Of a stretch of DNA of 64,000 nt, positions 1-12,844 are shown in pieces (position 1 is the first letter of the stretch; each line of letters starts with the position of its first letter). A program made the position numbers and the translations under genes. Source of the stretch: Phorcus lineatus (lineage: Eukaryota; Mollusca; Gastropoda; Trochida; Trochidae); contig OV121088.1 in NCBI GenBank assembly GCA_921293015.1, positions 33,641,645 through 33,705,644 on the forward strand, in the 5' to 3' direction. Under the pieces are notes generated by a model. The model was not told the origin of the DNA. It did no database searches and saw nothing but the letters and a program-made list of their open reading frames with translations.

Positions 1-680
1 TGCAATTTCATAATTTCATTACTTCGGGCAGTTAATCGAATGTTCGAGTCCTCATTTAAACGTATTCGCCAACATTGCTACATCAACGAGAAATAAAGAT
101 ACAGAAAAAACGGCGATGAAATAACGATAGCCCCATATATAGGCCAAATATAACACCAATGAACGACACACAAGTCAAATTGAATAATATACTTGATGCT
201 GCAGGGTACTGTTCCTACTTTGTAATTTATATTCGTAACGATATGATCTTGAAACTCGGAAGTTAAACGAGATTAATACATAAGGTCAAGTGCTTCAAGT
301 GTCATGAACTTAACAAGCAGGGCTGATAAAATTTCAGTGAACAATTTGAATGTGTTCTAAAGTGCATCGTTATCATGATGATTTTGTTTACTTATTCTTA
401 TAATGTATCTAACTGTGTAACATATCAATCCATCATCATTGAAGTAGCTAAGAAATTGTTCAGTTATGTCTCAATACAATTGCCTGGCTGCACTACAGAG
501 ATACATGTACGTGTTACAATATCAACAAAGTTGCTATACATGTACGTTAAAAACCTTGTTATTACTATTATTAAACTATTTATACATAGCAGGGTTTTAG
601 CCAGGCTGTCCCCCTCGCTTAATATGAATAATTTTATATAGCACATCTCTTGTTAGTCTTAAATCCCTGGGAAACATAGT
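1..680. other. Unannotated AT-rich sequence
   Basis: No supportable gene. Short open frames on both strands lack coding character. The stretch ends where the 40-bp minisatellite begins. Confidence 0.5.
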
Positions 681-689
681 GTAGGGAAC

Positions 690-977
690 CTTGGCACACT
701 ATAAAGAACCTTGATATATACTTTGGTATCTTGGAACACTATATAGAACAGAGATATACAGTATGGAATATTGGTGCACTATATAGAACAGAGATATACA
801 GTATGGAATATTGGTGCACTATATAGAACAGAGATATACAGTATGGAATCTTGGTGCACTATATAGAACAGAGATATACAGTATGGAATATTGGTGCACT
901 ATATAGAACAGAGATATACATTATGGAATATTGGTGCACTATATAGAACAGAGATATACAGTATGGCATCTTGGTAG
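690..977. repeat. 40-bp minisatellite, left block
   Basis: About seven tandem copies of a 40-bp unit containing CTATATAGAACAGAGATATA and a TTGGTGCA or TTGGTA segment. The first copies (about 690-760) are diverged and the later ones nearly identical. The array is the left part of one block that continues after the 978-2091 insertion. Identical period and shared core (CTATATAGAAC) show that both blocks were once continuous. Confidence 0.93.
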
Positions 978-2091
978 TGTCACGCGGTTCGAGCGTGCGG
1001 CCTTTTTCCCGCCTCTCCTGTAATGTTCTTTCATAAAATATCACCAGTTATTGTATATATCGAAAGTACATATTATGTACTTTACATTCATGTATCTATT
1101 TTTATCATTCATGTCTTTATTCGCCGACTGTGGCTATTTTTATATGTTCAAATGTCATTTTCATGCTCCATTTATCAGCCTTATTACACGTAGCATTTAT
1201 ATGCCAATACACATGATATATATATATTTATACCTTCTTGTAGAGGAGTTTGCGCCCTTTACAATAAGCCATTGTAGGGCCCCATACCTTAAATATTAAT
1301 GTATCTAGGGATAGTTTAGTTTCCCAAAGAAACACAGATTCGAGATATCCTTACGATAGGCTACCATTCTGTTCTTCGAGCTAGGCATGGGTTACTCCGA
1401 CGTCCGCACGGAGCCAATAAATAGCGAGCTAAGCTCTGGTACCAGTAGTCTTGACTTGACCCTTGCTGGGAAAGGTCACGGGTGGACCTGGGACGTTGGA
1501 GGTGAATTGGTGAGGTTGATTTTCCTTTATTTTTCTCTGTATCTTTCTGGGGTATGTGATCACTTCCTTTAAGAACTTAAAGTTTTAACCTTACCTTCCC
1601 TCCCATTATTTGATAAGTTCTACTATACCTAAACTAGTGTTCTTATTCATTTACTCACTCAAGTAGTGATTAGGGATAATCTAAAGTACTGGGTGCATGT
1701 TGTTTATTCATCCCTATTGTTAGTCCACCCGTGCCCCGTTCCCTTCTCTTGTATATTCACGCCAAAGTGTTGATTTGTCTTATGTATGCTATCTTGTTAA
1801 GACGGCCATTAGCTTATCTTGTTGTTACAACGTCTGGGGGTATTCCCTACAATTTGTCTATTTGTGTATTCATGGGTTGTTGACTTCCTTAATTAGTTGT
1901 TAACTCCTGTTGAGTGGAATACGGGTAGCTTGTTGCTGTACCCGGTTACCGTCTTGTTTAGACTGCAAATAAACCACTTGATTCACGGATTGGCTTCTCT
2001 CTAGTTATTTATTGGCTTGTTTATTTTCTTTTCTTATCTTTCTGTCGGATAACGGGTCTCACCTGAGTTTAGATATCGTTACACCGTGACA
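978..2091. mobile_element. Probable solo LTR inserted in the minisatellite
   Basis: A 1,114-bp insertion interrupts the 40-bp array. It starts TGTCACG and ends CGTGACA, a 7-bp terminal inverted repeat with TG...CA ends. It is flanked on both sides by GTAG, and the uninterrupted sequence TTGGTAGACTATATAG is present in array copies near 2810, giving an internal empty site and proving a 4-bp target duplication. An AATAAA lies at 1968-1973, near the right end. There is no coding sequence. TG...CA ends, a 4-bp duplication and a late poly(A) signal fit a solo LTR (Gypsy or BEL type). A short non-autonomous DNA transposon is the alternative. Orientation would be plus if the AATAAA is genuine. Confidence 0.72.
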
Positions 2092-2937
2092 GTAGACTAT
2101 ATAGAACAGAGATATACAGTATGGCATCTTGGTAGACTATAAAGAACCTTGATACACTGTAGGAAACCTTGGTACACTATATAGAACCCCGATAAACTGT
2201 AGGAAACCTTGGTACACTATATAGAACCCCGATAAACTGTAGAAAACCTTGGTACACTATATAGAACCCCGATAAACTGTAGGAAACCTTGGTACACTAT
2301 ATAGAACCCCGATAAACTGTAGGAAACCTTGGTACACTATATAGAACCCCGATAAACTGTAGGAAACCTTGATACACTATATGGAACCCCGATAAACTGT
2401 AGAAAACCTTGGTACACTATATAGAACCGTGATATACAGTATGGCATCTTGGTACACTATATAGAACCCCGATAAACTGGAGAAAACCTTGGTACACTAT
2501 ATGGAACCCCGATAAACTGTAGAAAACCTTGGTACACTATATAGAACCCCGATAAACTGTAGAAAACCTTGGTACACTATATGGAACCCCGATAAACTGT
2601 AGAAAACCTTGGTACACTATATGGAACCCCGATAAACTGTAGAAAACCTTGGTACACTATATGGAACCCCGATAAACTGTAGAAAACCTTGGTACACTAT
2701 ATAGAACCCCGATAAACTGTAGAAAACCTTGGTACACTATATAGAACCCCGATAAACTGTAGAAAACCTTGGTACACTATATAGAACCGTGATATACAGT
2801 ATGGCATCTTGGTAGACTATATAGAACAGAGATATATGGCATGGAATATTGGTGCACTATATAGAACAGAGATACATGTATACAGTACGGAATATTGGTG
2901 CACTATATAGAAGACTATATAGAATATTAGCTATGAA
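2092..2937. repeat. 40-bp minisatellite, right block with second subtype
   Basis: About 21 copies of the 40-bp unit. Most belong to a second subtype with AGAACCCCGATAAACTGTAG in place of the AGAACAGAGATATACAGTAT of the left block. Single copies of the first subtype reappear near 2425 and 2785, giving a higher-order pattern. Copies alternate in small variants (ATAG/ATGG, AGGAA/AGAAA). Confidence 0.93.
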
Positions 2938-3051
2938 ACAAGGTTGAAAGCAAATCATCAATAACATATCGTTATCTAGTTCCTATAACTGCGTTATGTT
3001 GTGCATCTTCTTTTTTGATACATCGGACAAAGAAACTTCAACTTGGAAGTG

Positions 3052-3057
3052 TTTATT
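3052..3057 (-). terminator. Poly(A) signal candidate for gene A
   Basis: TTTATT on the plus strand reads AATAAA on the minus strand, 77 nt after the stop codon of gene A. Spacing is right for a short 3' UTR, but no transcript evidence is available. Confidence 0.4.
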
Positions 3058-3133
3058 GTGTCATAAAATCACAAAACAAAAAAGGTTAAATATCTTCAAA
3101 ATGAGACTGTATTGGTAACTAAGGCAATAGGCA

Positions 3134-6100
3134 TTAGTTTTTCAGGATTTCATAATTCGGACCCATCCTGAAGTTTGTAACCCTTTGCAGGGCATCGATG
3201 AAATTGCAGAACATTTGACGGGCTCTTCTGATTGAAAAATAATTTCTTTCATGCCGCGAAATGACATCAAGGTCTTTAAAGCTTGGATTGATAATGTCAC
3301 GTGGTACACTTATACTTGGATCCACTTCCGGTTGAAGCCTCGTCATCACGTAGTACATTTCACAGAATATTTCTATTAACTTCTGGTTAAGCGCTCGGAG
3401 TTTCCTGTCATATTCCACGGTGTCGTTCAAAGCCACATCCAGAAACACTCCGACCCGGGATAGTCTGCCAATAGCCTTGGAAATGATTGATTTCGTCTGA
3501 AAGTAATAGAACAGGATGAAATCAACGTTGTGGCATAATTTTTCAAATGACTGCGATCACGGAATTAATGATACAGTATATTCTACTAACATTAGACAGT
3601 ACAAATCTCTGCGTGTACATTTGTACCTCTTAAAATTTATATCTTCTCATTTAGCTTAATCGGTAATGACCAAAGTAGCATATATAAATCTAATAACTTA
3701 GATTAGATATATATGATATATATAGACATGTATCAGATTTATGAAATAGGCATAATCTATGTCAATTTTATAAACATATAATGCATAATGCACATTTTAT
3801 ATGCATAATGTTATTCCTATGTATACTGAAGATGATTAAAAATACACAATAAACATGAATGGTTAAAAAATTTAAACGAGAACATTTCTATATTACAAGC
3901 AATTACAATTTAAATACAAATAATTACTAAATAACAAGGTAATTCTCCACAGATACCCTTACGTTACAAACCTTTCTTGACAACTTTCAATGGTTCTGGT
4001 CCTCCTTTCACAAAGCGACCTTAACTAAGGTTAACCTTAACTCCAATGCTTTAACATTGCATCAAGGTTACCGTAAGGACTTACGATCACCTCAAGGCTT
4101 TGTGAAAGGAGACCCAGGTTAATTTCACGATATAACTTATCTTAACTGTATAAGTACTTTTGCTATCTTATCACGTATGACTGTATGGCAAACGTGCGTT
4201 TTTCGTATTGTTTAAAACCGGTATGGTACATACAGCGATTATGATTATTTAACTCTCTCATTGATCTTAAAGACATTTATTAATATTTAAAGTCACGAGG
4301 ATTATGTATTAATCTATCTATCTATCTATCGATGTTTCGATAGAGGATTTTTTGATAAGTGAAAATTAAGTATACAAATTATACTAATTAACTGGAACTT
4401 TGTAGAGGCGAATAGAGCAAAACGTTTTCAATTCATTTATATTCGTTTGCATCGATTTTCATTATTAGTGTTGTCAGTCACATCATTTGATTTAATCATT
4501 ACATGAAGAAAATGAGAAATAGGTTAATAGAATAAACTGTATTCCAGATACAGATTCACCTCTACATCATGTGACAAAATTAACTTGGTAAAAACAATAT
4601 GGTTGCTTAGTGGTTTTGAAAATTTTGGTAAATGCATATCACCTGAATCAATATAAGAAGGCCCCCTCGTGACATTCTCCCTTATTCAGAATCATCTCTA
4701 AAAGTTACCTTCAATTTTCCTTTCTTAATCTTTTCTACCGGTATAGTATCTAATGGAGATGTTCCCGTTTCGTGAACAGCTTCGCCCGATCTGTTTAATT
4801 CGTAGGCCTGTAAAAGAATGAAAATGCTGTTTATTTCATGTTAAGGCTTATACATTGTATGATACTAGTAAATGAATAAGTATGCTTTATTTCTTAACAA
4901 GTTTTGCACCCAAACTAAAATATTAATGTGACACCTTCAAACTGTCAGGAGATATTGTCTGAATGAATTATTGCCCACATAAAAATGATTTTGGACTGAA
5001 AATTTGAAAATGATAACAAACATTTGAAGCAATGATGAGAGTTATTAAATGGTACAAAAAGTTTACATAAAATCTGCGCTATAACAACTAGATCAAGGTA
5101 AGGGTGAACATGAGATAATCTCTATATTGTTGTTCGTTGTTCTTAGAAATCTTGTGTGTACTACAGTAGTAGACATCGAGGTAGTTCATAACTCGATTGT
5201 GGCATTATGGAAGTACATTAAAGGTTATATCTTAAATTTTGCATGATATAATAAATCAGGTAAACGTGAAGAACCATTCACAAGGACACATGTGACCATT
5301 GCCTGATGTATTTCCTTAAAAGACGAATGTATGATTTTGGTAATATATTTTTAGAAGAATTGTTGATACACTCGTTCGAAGTGCCTATTCTAGGTTTTCT
5401 TAAACACAGAAGAGAAGATAATTGAGAGAAAAATGTTGGTTCCTTAGATATACAACTTCCTTACTCTGAGAAGGTCACTTTTACAAAAATGATACCAAAA
5501 TAGTTTTCGAACAAGTGATGACGTCAGACGCTAGACTTAGTGTCCATTGAATTGCCTTCGTCATCTTAAATGTACTCATCAGAAAGCCAATCAAGAATGT
5601 ACAAAGCCGAGGTAAAGGCAAAACCCACCGTTTTGTGCACGAGCTCGTCACAGATTCTGACTGCCGTACGAGACAACAGCAGAATGAAGACGAGGGTCTC
5701 GTTGATAGGGCGGGGCTCCTCAAGGGGTGAGGGAAGGGGGGTCAGGTAGAGGGGGTCAGGTCCCGAAGGATTGCAGTCCACGCTCCACATGTCCTCATGT
5801 GAAGGACTGGATGTGTTTGTCTGGGTCAACACCAGAGGAACTTGGAAGCAGAGGAGGATGAGAACTGTAAAAGGCAAATGCAGTGTATTATTATAATGTT
5901 AAAGGTAGAGGATATTACACGAACTTCCGTGTAATACAATTTACCTAGCAAACTTTGATTTGGCATCGAATATAAAAAGATTTATTTGATCATTAACGAC
6001 TTGAAAATTGTTAATGGAATGGATTTTAATCTTTATTTACTAATCCACATATATCGAAAAAATAGCACTGAGACGAAACAGACTTTGAGTGGGATAGCGT

Positions 6101-6847
6101 CCAAGGAACAACGTCATGCCACAGCAGCAATGTATTGTGACAAGAAACCTGGAGCGCGTAATTATCATATTTGATATTTGCCTAGGCATATGAGCAAGGA
6201 CATTTACATCACATGAATAAACCCAATTACCGTGTGTGAAAACCACTATGTAGCGACAATGCCGTGAAGCAAAGCATTGCTGAAGTTACAGGTTATAAAG
6301 CATACGTCCCTCAATATCAATTTCAAATGACCTAGTTACGTGTTTATAATTTCCTGTATGAGTGCAGATACATGTATATGATTATTTTTTTGTTTTGATC
6401 TATACAATATACAATGGATTATGCTGTATTTGTTCAGTCACAGTAGGTAACTTTCCTTCAATTCCAAGTTTTACAGTGAGGGGAGGAATTCTAAAGGGAG
6501 GAATTCTCATGCTAAAGAACAATACCATTTCATCAAAAACCAAAAATAAATGTGTACAAACGTTTCCTTTCATGAAGATGTTACACACTGGCATATACAG
6601 TAGTATATATGATCACTTATCATTCATAAATGCGTTAAAATTGTATTTAACTTAAATGTCACTGACTTCCGTATTTCCAGAATGTCAACAATTCGGTTTA
6701 TAAAATAAAACATATAACGTAGGATATCTACAGAGGTGTGAGACATAGAAGTTGATGAAGCCTACAAGTCTACTCTCCTCTCGAACAACTCCCATTATGT
6801 CTATTAAACAGGTCAATAACGGCGATAATTAAAATCTTACCTTTCAT
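3134..6847 (-). CDS. Gene A: secreted helical cytokine-like protein
   Basis: Four-exon gene: 6847-6841, 5864-5629, 4807-4709, 3496-3134 (minus), with canonical GT-AG borders. Intron phases are 1, 0, 0; introns are 976, 821 and 1212 bp. Predicted precursor 234 aa. The first exon contributes only ATG AAA G. The signal peptide (MKVLILLCFQVPLVLT) is completed in exon 2. Exon 2 carries W-x3-C (WSVDC), N-glycosylation sites NTS and NET, and a helix around PRPINETLVFILL. Exon 3 is 99 nt. Exon 4 has LSRVGVFLD, IEIFCEM, VPRDII and ERNYFSIRR, which align with genes B, C and D. It is the most diverged member, with a C-terminal extension and four mature cysteines. Likely an extracellular ligand; receptor unknown. 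I do not recognise a named family. Splicing is inferred by comparison with the paralogues. Confidence 0.82.
3995..4119. repeat. Small hairpin element in gene A intron 3
   Basis: TCCTTTCACAAAGC at 4003-4016 pairs perfectly with GCTTTGTGAAAGGA at 4097-4110, and flanking bases extend the pairing imperfectly. The 80-bp interior is rich in TTAAGGTTAACC-like words. This looks like a short palindromic MITE inserted in the intron; its orientation cannot be set. Confidence 0.7.
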
Positions 6848-6909
6848 TGCGAATTTCTACAGTTACTCTCAGGGTTATCATATTTCAATGCAGATACAAC
6901 AGCGCGGGG

Positions 6910-6915
6910 CTTATA
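6910..6915 (-). promoter_or_regulatory. TATA-like box of gene A
   Basis: TATAAG on the minus strand, inside CTTATAAGCCCCGCGC, lies 63 nt upstream of the gene A start codon. This predicts transcription from about 6885 and a 5' UTR near 40 nt. Each of the four paralogues has a TATA element at a similar distance. Confidence 0.5.
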
Positions 6916-7581
6916 AGACACTAGACATACAGGATGTAGATGTTTTGCACTTGTGACGTAAACATAGGATTTATTGGGAGTGTCCCTGACAGGTGAATGA
7001 ATAAGATGACAAATTATACGAGCCATAATCAGCTTCCATTCAGCATACTTTCCTCTTGCATTTATTACATATTTTAAAGTAGTAAGTGTCATTGTTATTA
7101 ACTTGGAACTTGGACAATCAGAGGAATTGAGGTCATTAATGATCATATGCGTATTTTTCAGCAAACTTTCCTCAGAAATGTATTGTAAAATCTAGGATAG
7201 ATTTAAGTGACGACATTGTACTTTAAGAGGGGTCATGACTGACAAATGTAGGAGTAGGATGATAGATTTTCTTAATGCATCATAAATTTCCATTCAGCAA
7301 AATTTTCTCCGAATTTTATCTTTAAGAATTTAGAATTGTAAATGGGGTTATACCTAAAGACCGTATGTAGGAGTGAATCTATAAATTATCAAGAATGAGA
7401 ATTTTCCATTGAGCCACAATTTGCATTTTAAGTGGGTTTCCAACGAATGATAGCATGGAAAAAGATAATCAAATATCCGAAAGATGAATAATTTATATAA
7501 ATCTAATATTTCCCAGAATAGTCTTGAAAATGTTATATGATGCATAAGTACAGTGGGTTGCATATATCTTTACCTGTAGTG

Positions 7582-7755
7582 AATGCATTCAGATTGCAAT
7601 CTGATCGCAATCGAATGCGTTCAGATTGCACTCTGATCGCGCCTGACCGCGATCAGACAGTATTTTTATGGCAAATGACCGCAAAAATACCGCAAAAACC
7701 GCAAAATAACCGCAAAAAACCGCGAAATAACCGCAAAAAACCGCAAATGAACGCG
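7582..7755. repeat. GAATGC/GATCGC and CCGCAAAA short repeats
   Basis: 7582-7660 contains GAATGCATTC, GATCGC and TTCAGATTGC words in partly palindromic order. 7678-7755 follows with about six copies of a CCGCAAAAA-type unit of roughly 9-16 bp. The first part is related to the repeat at 12845-12960. Open frames across it (rich in R/N/K on plus, LRLF on minus) are by-products of the repeat. Confidence 0.75.
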
Positions 7756-8444
7756 AAGCAGCGGCAATCTAAATCAAGAGTCGGTAGATAGATTCTTTCA
7801 ATAAGAAGAGGTTTTGTGTTAATTACGCATTCGATGCTCTGAATGTTTCGTGAGGTGAGTTGGTGTTTAACTCTGAATGTTTCGTGCAAATAGGCTTTAT
7901 ATTATTTGAAATACAGAAGCAACGTTTTAGGTACACCAAGGACTGTAGATAGAGAGTCACTAGAGAGGTAATATACAGGCTCACTCGCCTTTGATATCAT
8001 AAATTACTTTATAATGTTAAACTGACATACTGATGAAATACAAATTTTATAATTTAAATACCCTAAAGTATTTTGTCCAGTATAGTATGTTTCATGAAAA
8101 ATATTTATAATATCCTTTATTTCTTATAGAAATTTTAATCATTCCAATCTATTTGCCTATTTTCACCAAATGCAAAATACATTTGTTCTTCACTTATTAT
8201 TTTTTAAATATTGAAAATAAAACTGAGATTATATACTAATACTTAAGTTACATGGAGTAGATTTGTTGTTACATGAATGTCCATTTCTTCCTTCGTGGCT
8301 TTAGATATGTCAATAATTCATCTCTGCACTCATAAGTTCAGTGATAAAACAACGACAAGCAACCATTCCACCATTAGTTATTTTAATCACTTTGTTTTCT
8401 TTGAAAAAATTATATTTTAATATTACAATGTATTTATATGCCCC

Positions 8445-8575
8445 TTTGTGTCTCATAGGCCGTTCGTTTTTGTTTTGATGTTGTTTAATTAACAAGTCTG
8501 TTGATATGTAATGTGATGTACAACATGTGACACATTAATGAATTATATTTCTTTTCTTCTTATTCTTCATCTACT
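8445..8575 (+). mobile_element. LINE 3'-end fragment
   Basis: The sequence contains TTGTGTCTCATAGGCC, then ACATGTGACACATTAATGAA, then a TTC-rich tail. The same order (TTGTGTCTCGTAAGCC ... CATGTGACACATCAATAAA, then TTC repeats) forms the end of the full-length LINE at 62830-62956 and recurs at 56715-56846. This is probably a 5'-truncated copy; its left border cannot be placed. Confidence 0.6.
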
Positions 8576-10796
8576 AGTACACAAACCAACCCCTCACACA
8601 GTGGTAAAAGCGGCGCAAATCAGGAAATTTCATCGAAACTTAAAACAATTCAACTCATCTATAGTTATACTTTTCACGTTTGCATTTAACTTCTTAACTT
8701 AAATCATACTTCACTTAACTTAAACTTATTTCCTTATTTATCTAAAGAACAATGAAACACTTGGTAAATAGGAGTAGATACTTTCAACAATTGGCTACTA
8801 GTTCTAAGTTTTATGTCAAGATTTAAGATTAGGCTTTTGCATTCTCAGTTTCCCCTGAATACACATAACCCCGAATACACAAGCAATTAATCAATTAGCC
8901 CAAAAGGGTCTCGACCGCAGCAACTTTTTGCACCTTTGATCAACAGCCGAGTACCACCCGTTATTTGCCACCGATTGTCAACTTCTAATTCGACAAGGTA
9001 TAACTAGGTGTTATTTGACTCATGCACGATTCGCTAAGCGCTCATATAGTAAGTAGTATATTAGCATCAAGGCTTTAGAATGTGGAAATGAAGAAATGGT
9101 CTTTCAAGAGTTAGCGGAACTCAGATGAAGAAATCACAAAAGAGACAGTCAAACGTAGAGTAGAAGTCTATGAAGTGACAATTAATAGATATCTAACATA
9201 TTTATCTCAATTTTAAAAAGTCACCGAAAAAATAGCAGTTAATGCCAAAAAAACGCGAATAATGATGATATTGCTAGTGTTACTTGAAGTCAACGAGGTT
9301 TTGCTCGTAAGATCTACCTATGCTATCTATATGTTTACTGTGTTTTCGGTCAAGGTAGGCGTGAATTCTGAAACTCGTCATCTGAATCACAACATTCAGC
9401 AACATTACTTTATATTACGTTGACAACCACAAAATAATATAAAAGCTGTTTTTATCTACGTTTGATATTATTTTAAAGAATGTTTTTAATTCATTCTTTT
9501 AGATCTCTATTTGAAAGTGGCATTTTAAATGTTTATAAAAGAATATGAAATTCATTTTAACATTTTCGTCAACATTGCCTTTATTTCCGCGAGCCTTTAT
9601 TAACATCTAATCTTTCTAGAATATAATACCATTAAAAGTAATGTATTAGCATTCAACGCATTGCAAAGCTTTACAACATCGCACACGATACATTTATATA
9701 TTTATTAAGCTGGAGTTTGGCTGTGAAATGTATTTTTACTGTAATATGCCTTGTTCTCTAAACGAGTTTCTTGTTTTGTGGGTTAGCTCCGCTGAGAGTC
9801 GAAAATGGGCGCTCTGTTATATTGCATAGTCTTTTGCATATTGATGAGCGAATGTAACTTTTATCTAAATGAACAAACCTTTTGAATAAGATTTGTATTC
9901 TTAGTGATATGGACGAAGTTAATTTTATCTTGGCTTCCCCAGAGCTTTCGTAATATTATTAAAAAACGTACTGCAAACCTGTACCATAATGTATAATATA
10001 GATTAACTTCTATTCTGCACTGTGTTAACTCTACAACACTGCAGTCACTTCGTTAACCCTATCAATACTTTTTCAACGTGGATCTGTACCTTTATATCTG
10101 TCAATTTAAGATACACATCTTTACCAAAACAACGCAAATCTTCGATCGATCAATACTTAGTTAAACAATGGTCAATAAAGGTTGTTAAATCGCATGCTTA
10201 TTGTAAAGTCTTTTGAACTATATGCTTCAAACACACGATCATCTGAAGTACCTGAGACACAATACACAGAGCTTGTTATTTTGTCGTCTGAAAGTCGGCC
10301 GGTAAGTCTAGACGTTGCACATGTTAGGTACGCGTAGCTGCATAATAAACATAGACTATCATCCGACTGTGACAATAAACAGGTTCGTTTATATATCATT
10401 GAAAATATATTACTTTTTTATCGAGCGTATTCCATTAACGGGGTATAAAAGGTTGATCTAAACCTTAATGAAAGTGTATATTGTCACGACTTTATGCGCA
10501 TTTTTTTTCGATAGATTATATATGTACATAGATATAATGATAATCAGCGTAACCAATTAAGCTTCAAATGATACCTCTCTGTAACAATAATGTTTGTTTG
10601 CTAAAATAATAGTGTCTACAAAATTCGTGCCTCTCCGTGCCTTAAGTGGCAGTTTCTTTAATCCATGTATCCCGAAGCAAAAACCGTCATTAAGCTAATG
10701 AAATAAAATTGAATAGATTTCCTGTTATGTCTACTGTTTCATTAATTGCATTAGATAGATGTCAATGAAGCATACATACATTTCCGTATTACAAGT
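8576..10796. other. No gene seen between repeats
   Basis: AT-rich sequence without supportable exons. The first 65 bases (CACACAGTGGTAAAAGCGG...) resemble 11950-12015, suggesting a degraded dispersed repeat. Confidence 0.4.
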
Positions 10797-11638
10797 AAAG
10801 TTTTTGTTTGGAGTGATAAATATGCTGTTTTAAAGAAACGGAATTGGAATTTCAGAGTTCACGTCAAATTTTCTGATATTGGGCTTCAACATTTTAATAA
10901 CATAAAGGTTAATTATCACATTCCCTTTGTTGTTTCTGAAGTAACCAGTAATTTATTTCATCGTTTTATCTTTATTTGGAAAGAATCTATTTCTAATGTA
11001 AATGCCCAAACTTGTAAAGGAGGTAATAAATTAAGAACTTATGCTACTTTTAAAAATGAATATCGCCCGGAATTGTATGTACTATGTCAAATGCCTCGCG
11101 CTTATAGACGTGCCTTAGCACTTTTTAGATGTGGCGTTGCTCCTCTAAGAGTTGAAACTGGAAGATATAATTGTACTCCTTTACAGGAAAGAACATGTTT
11201 TCATTGTGAGGCTTTTATTGAAGATGAGCGGCATGTTTTATTGCACTGTCCTCTTTATTCTATTGAAAGAGTTGTCCTTTTTAGAAAATGTCAAGAATTT
11301 AATGCTACGTTTATGTCTTTTAACGAATTTGATAAGGTAATATTTTTACTGTCCAATCCACAAGTGTCTTTTAATACAGCCAAAACCTGCTATCTTATTT
11401 TAAAGCGGCGACAGGCCCTTTTATATGGTTAACTTATATTGTAAATAGTTGTATTATTTACCCTGTATTCATTTTGTTTCTTATTTTATACGTTTATTAG
11501 TCTCTCATAAATCTGTAAAGATTGGCTCAACATTTTAATTCGATTTTTTTATGCATATATTACATTGATCTTTACCTGTATTTATCATGTTGAGGTGAGA
11601 CTCAAATAAATCATCTGTCTGTCTGTCTGTCTGTCTAC
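10797..11638 (+). mobile_element. 5'-truncated LINE, ORF2 C-terminus remnant
   Basis: An open frame ending at 11432 runs back to about 10797, where an in-frame TAA occurs. Its product aligns with the C-terminal end of the ORF2 at 58970-62377: NKLRTYATFKNEY versus NKLRTYRMFKSSP, FRCGVAPLRVETGRYN versus LRCGSLPLEIEIGRFN. A zinc knuckle C-x2-C-x8-H-x4-C follows (RTCFHCEAF...HVLLHC). After the stop come about 180 nt of 3' UTR, AATAAA, and a (CTGT)n tail at 11613-11636. It is a related but different LINE lineage from the full-length copy, which has a TTC tail. Dead on arrival by 5' truncation; the remaining frame is intact. Confidence 0.88.
11613..11636. repeat. (CTGT)n LINE tail
   Basis: Six CTGT units after CAAATAAATCAT, the 3' terminus of the truncated LINE at 10797-11638. 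Confidence 0.88.
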
Positions 11639-12844
11639 AAATAAAACACACTCACACAAACAAACAGTCAGTTAGACAGGCGGACACTGGTAGAGAGGTT
11701 TTATAATGTGAACGAATCAGACTTTAACATATATTTTATAAATGATTGAAAAATGTGAACAAATGCCCTTCAAAATCTGACCCCTGTAATGAGCAACGCG
11801 AAAATTACTTGACATGCGTTGACATAATCGTTCACATTCAAGGCATTATAATTGTTACCATTGTCTACGTTAAATTTGAATTAGAAAAAAATCATAAAAC
11901 AAAACCATTTTACCCCTAAAATCTAAACAAATCATCGATATACACCTCTCTACATCCAGTGTGCGATAACACAGTGGTGATAGCGGGACAAATCTGAAAA
12001 TTTCTTCAAAATTGAAGATAATTTAGGCCAACAATGCCTTGATGAACGAATCATTATGATTTTACAAAATCAGGTGTCTAACTTCATTTAAAGCATTGTT
12101 TGCCATTTTGATGTAAAGATTGATGTATTTCATTTATCATTAGAATGTTGAATCAGCAAATCTTAGCATAAAAACCGCTAAGAGTCGAAACATGTCTCTT
12201 CGTTGGTTTCCTTTGAAATGAAAACATTTGCAAATTGAATTCAAAATTTTGCAGTTTTCATAAACCAAGTAATCGTACGCGTATAAGGAAAGCTTACTGT
12301 GGTCTCCTCAGTAACGGTACAAAGACGGATTTACATTTTGTTATACAATCGAATGCTGATATATACCTATAAATCTATTGATTCGTCCCGCGCAATTCAT
12401 ACTCATGACGTCATCTACTTGATCGCAGCACACAAGTCATACACACACGTAAGACTGATTTAAAATGTGGAAGATTGCTAAGGATTAATGCTTGCATAGA
12501 AGATATGACTCACTAGTACTGACTTATGGTTTAAAACAATAATGATACATAATATTTGAAAACGGCAAGTACCTCTATCGTTCTTAGGCAAGAGAATATT
12601 ACAAACCTTGGATAACAAGGTTCTAAAACTTTTATAACTCTAAGTCACCAAGTGGAGTGGTACTTTCGAAATTCAATGTAATACACTTTAGTTGGCATCA
12701 GTGTTATCAATTAGAGTGAATGCTAGGTATATATACAATCCTATTGGTGTGAAACTTTTCTAAAGTAAACTAACATATCATAAGACATGTCTACAACAGA
12801 TTTGAGAAATTTTATAGAGTAACAGTCTGCGGTTGACCGCGAAC
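11639..12844. other. No gene seen; degraded dispersed repeats
   Basis: 11750-11800 resembles 13085-13135 (ATGCCCTT..AAATCTGA..). 11950-12015 resembles 8580-8645. No coding evidence on either strand. Confidence 0.35.

Noticed and set aside
690..2937. CRISPR-like array
   Set aside because: Units are contiguous 40-bp tandem repeats with no unique spacers, in a eukaryotic genome.
5566..5877. Single-exon reading of gene A exon 2 starting MPFTV
   Set aside because: Its first codons lie in the intron before the acceptor at 5865, and its end runs past the donor at 5628; the spliced model matches the paralogues.
7653..7889. LRLF-repeat minus-strand peptide
   Set aside because: Translation of the CCGCAAAA repeat.
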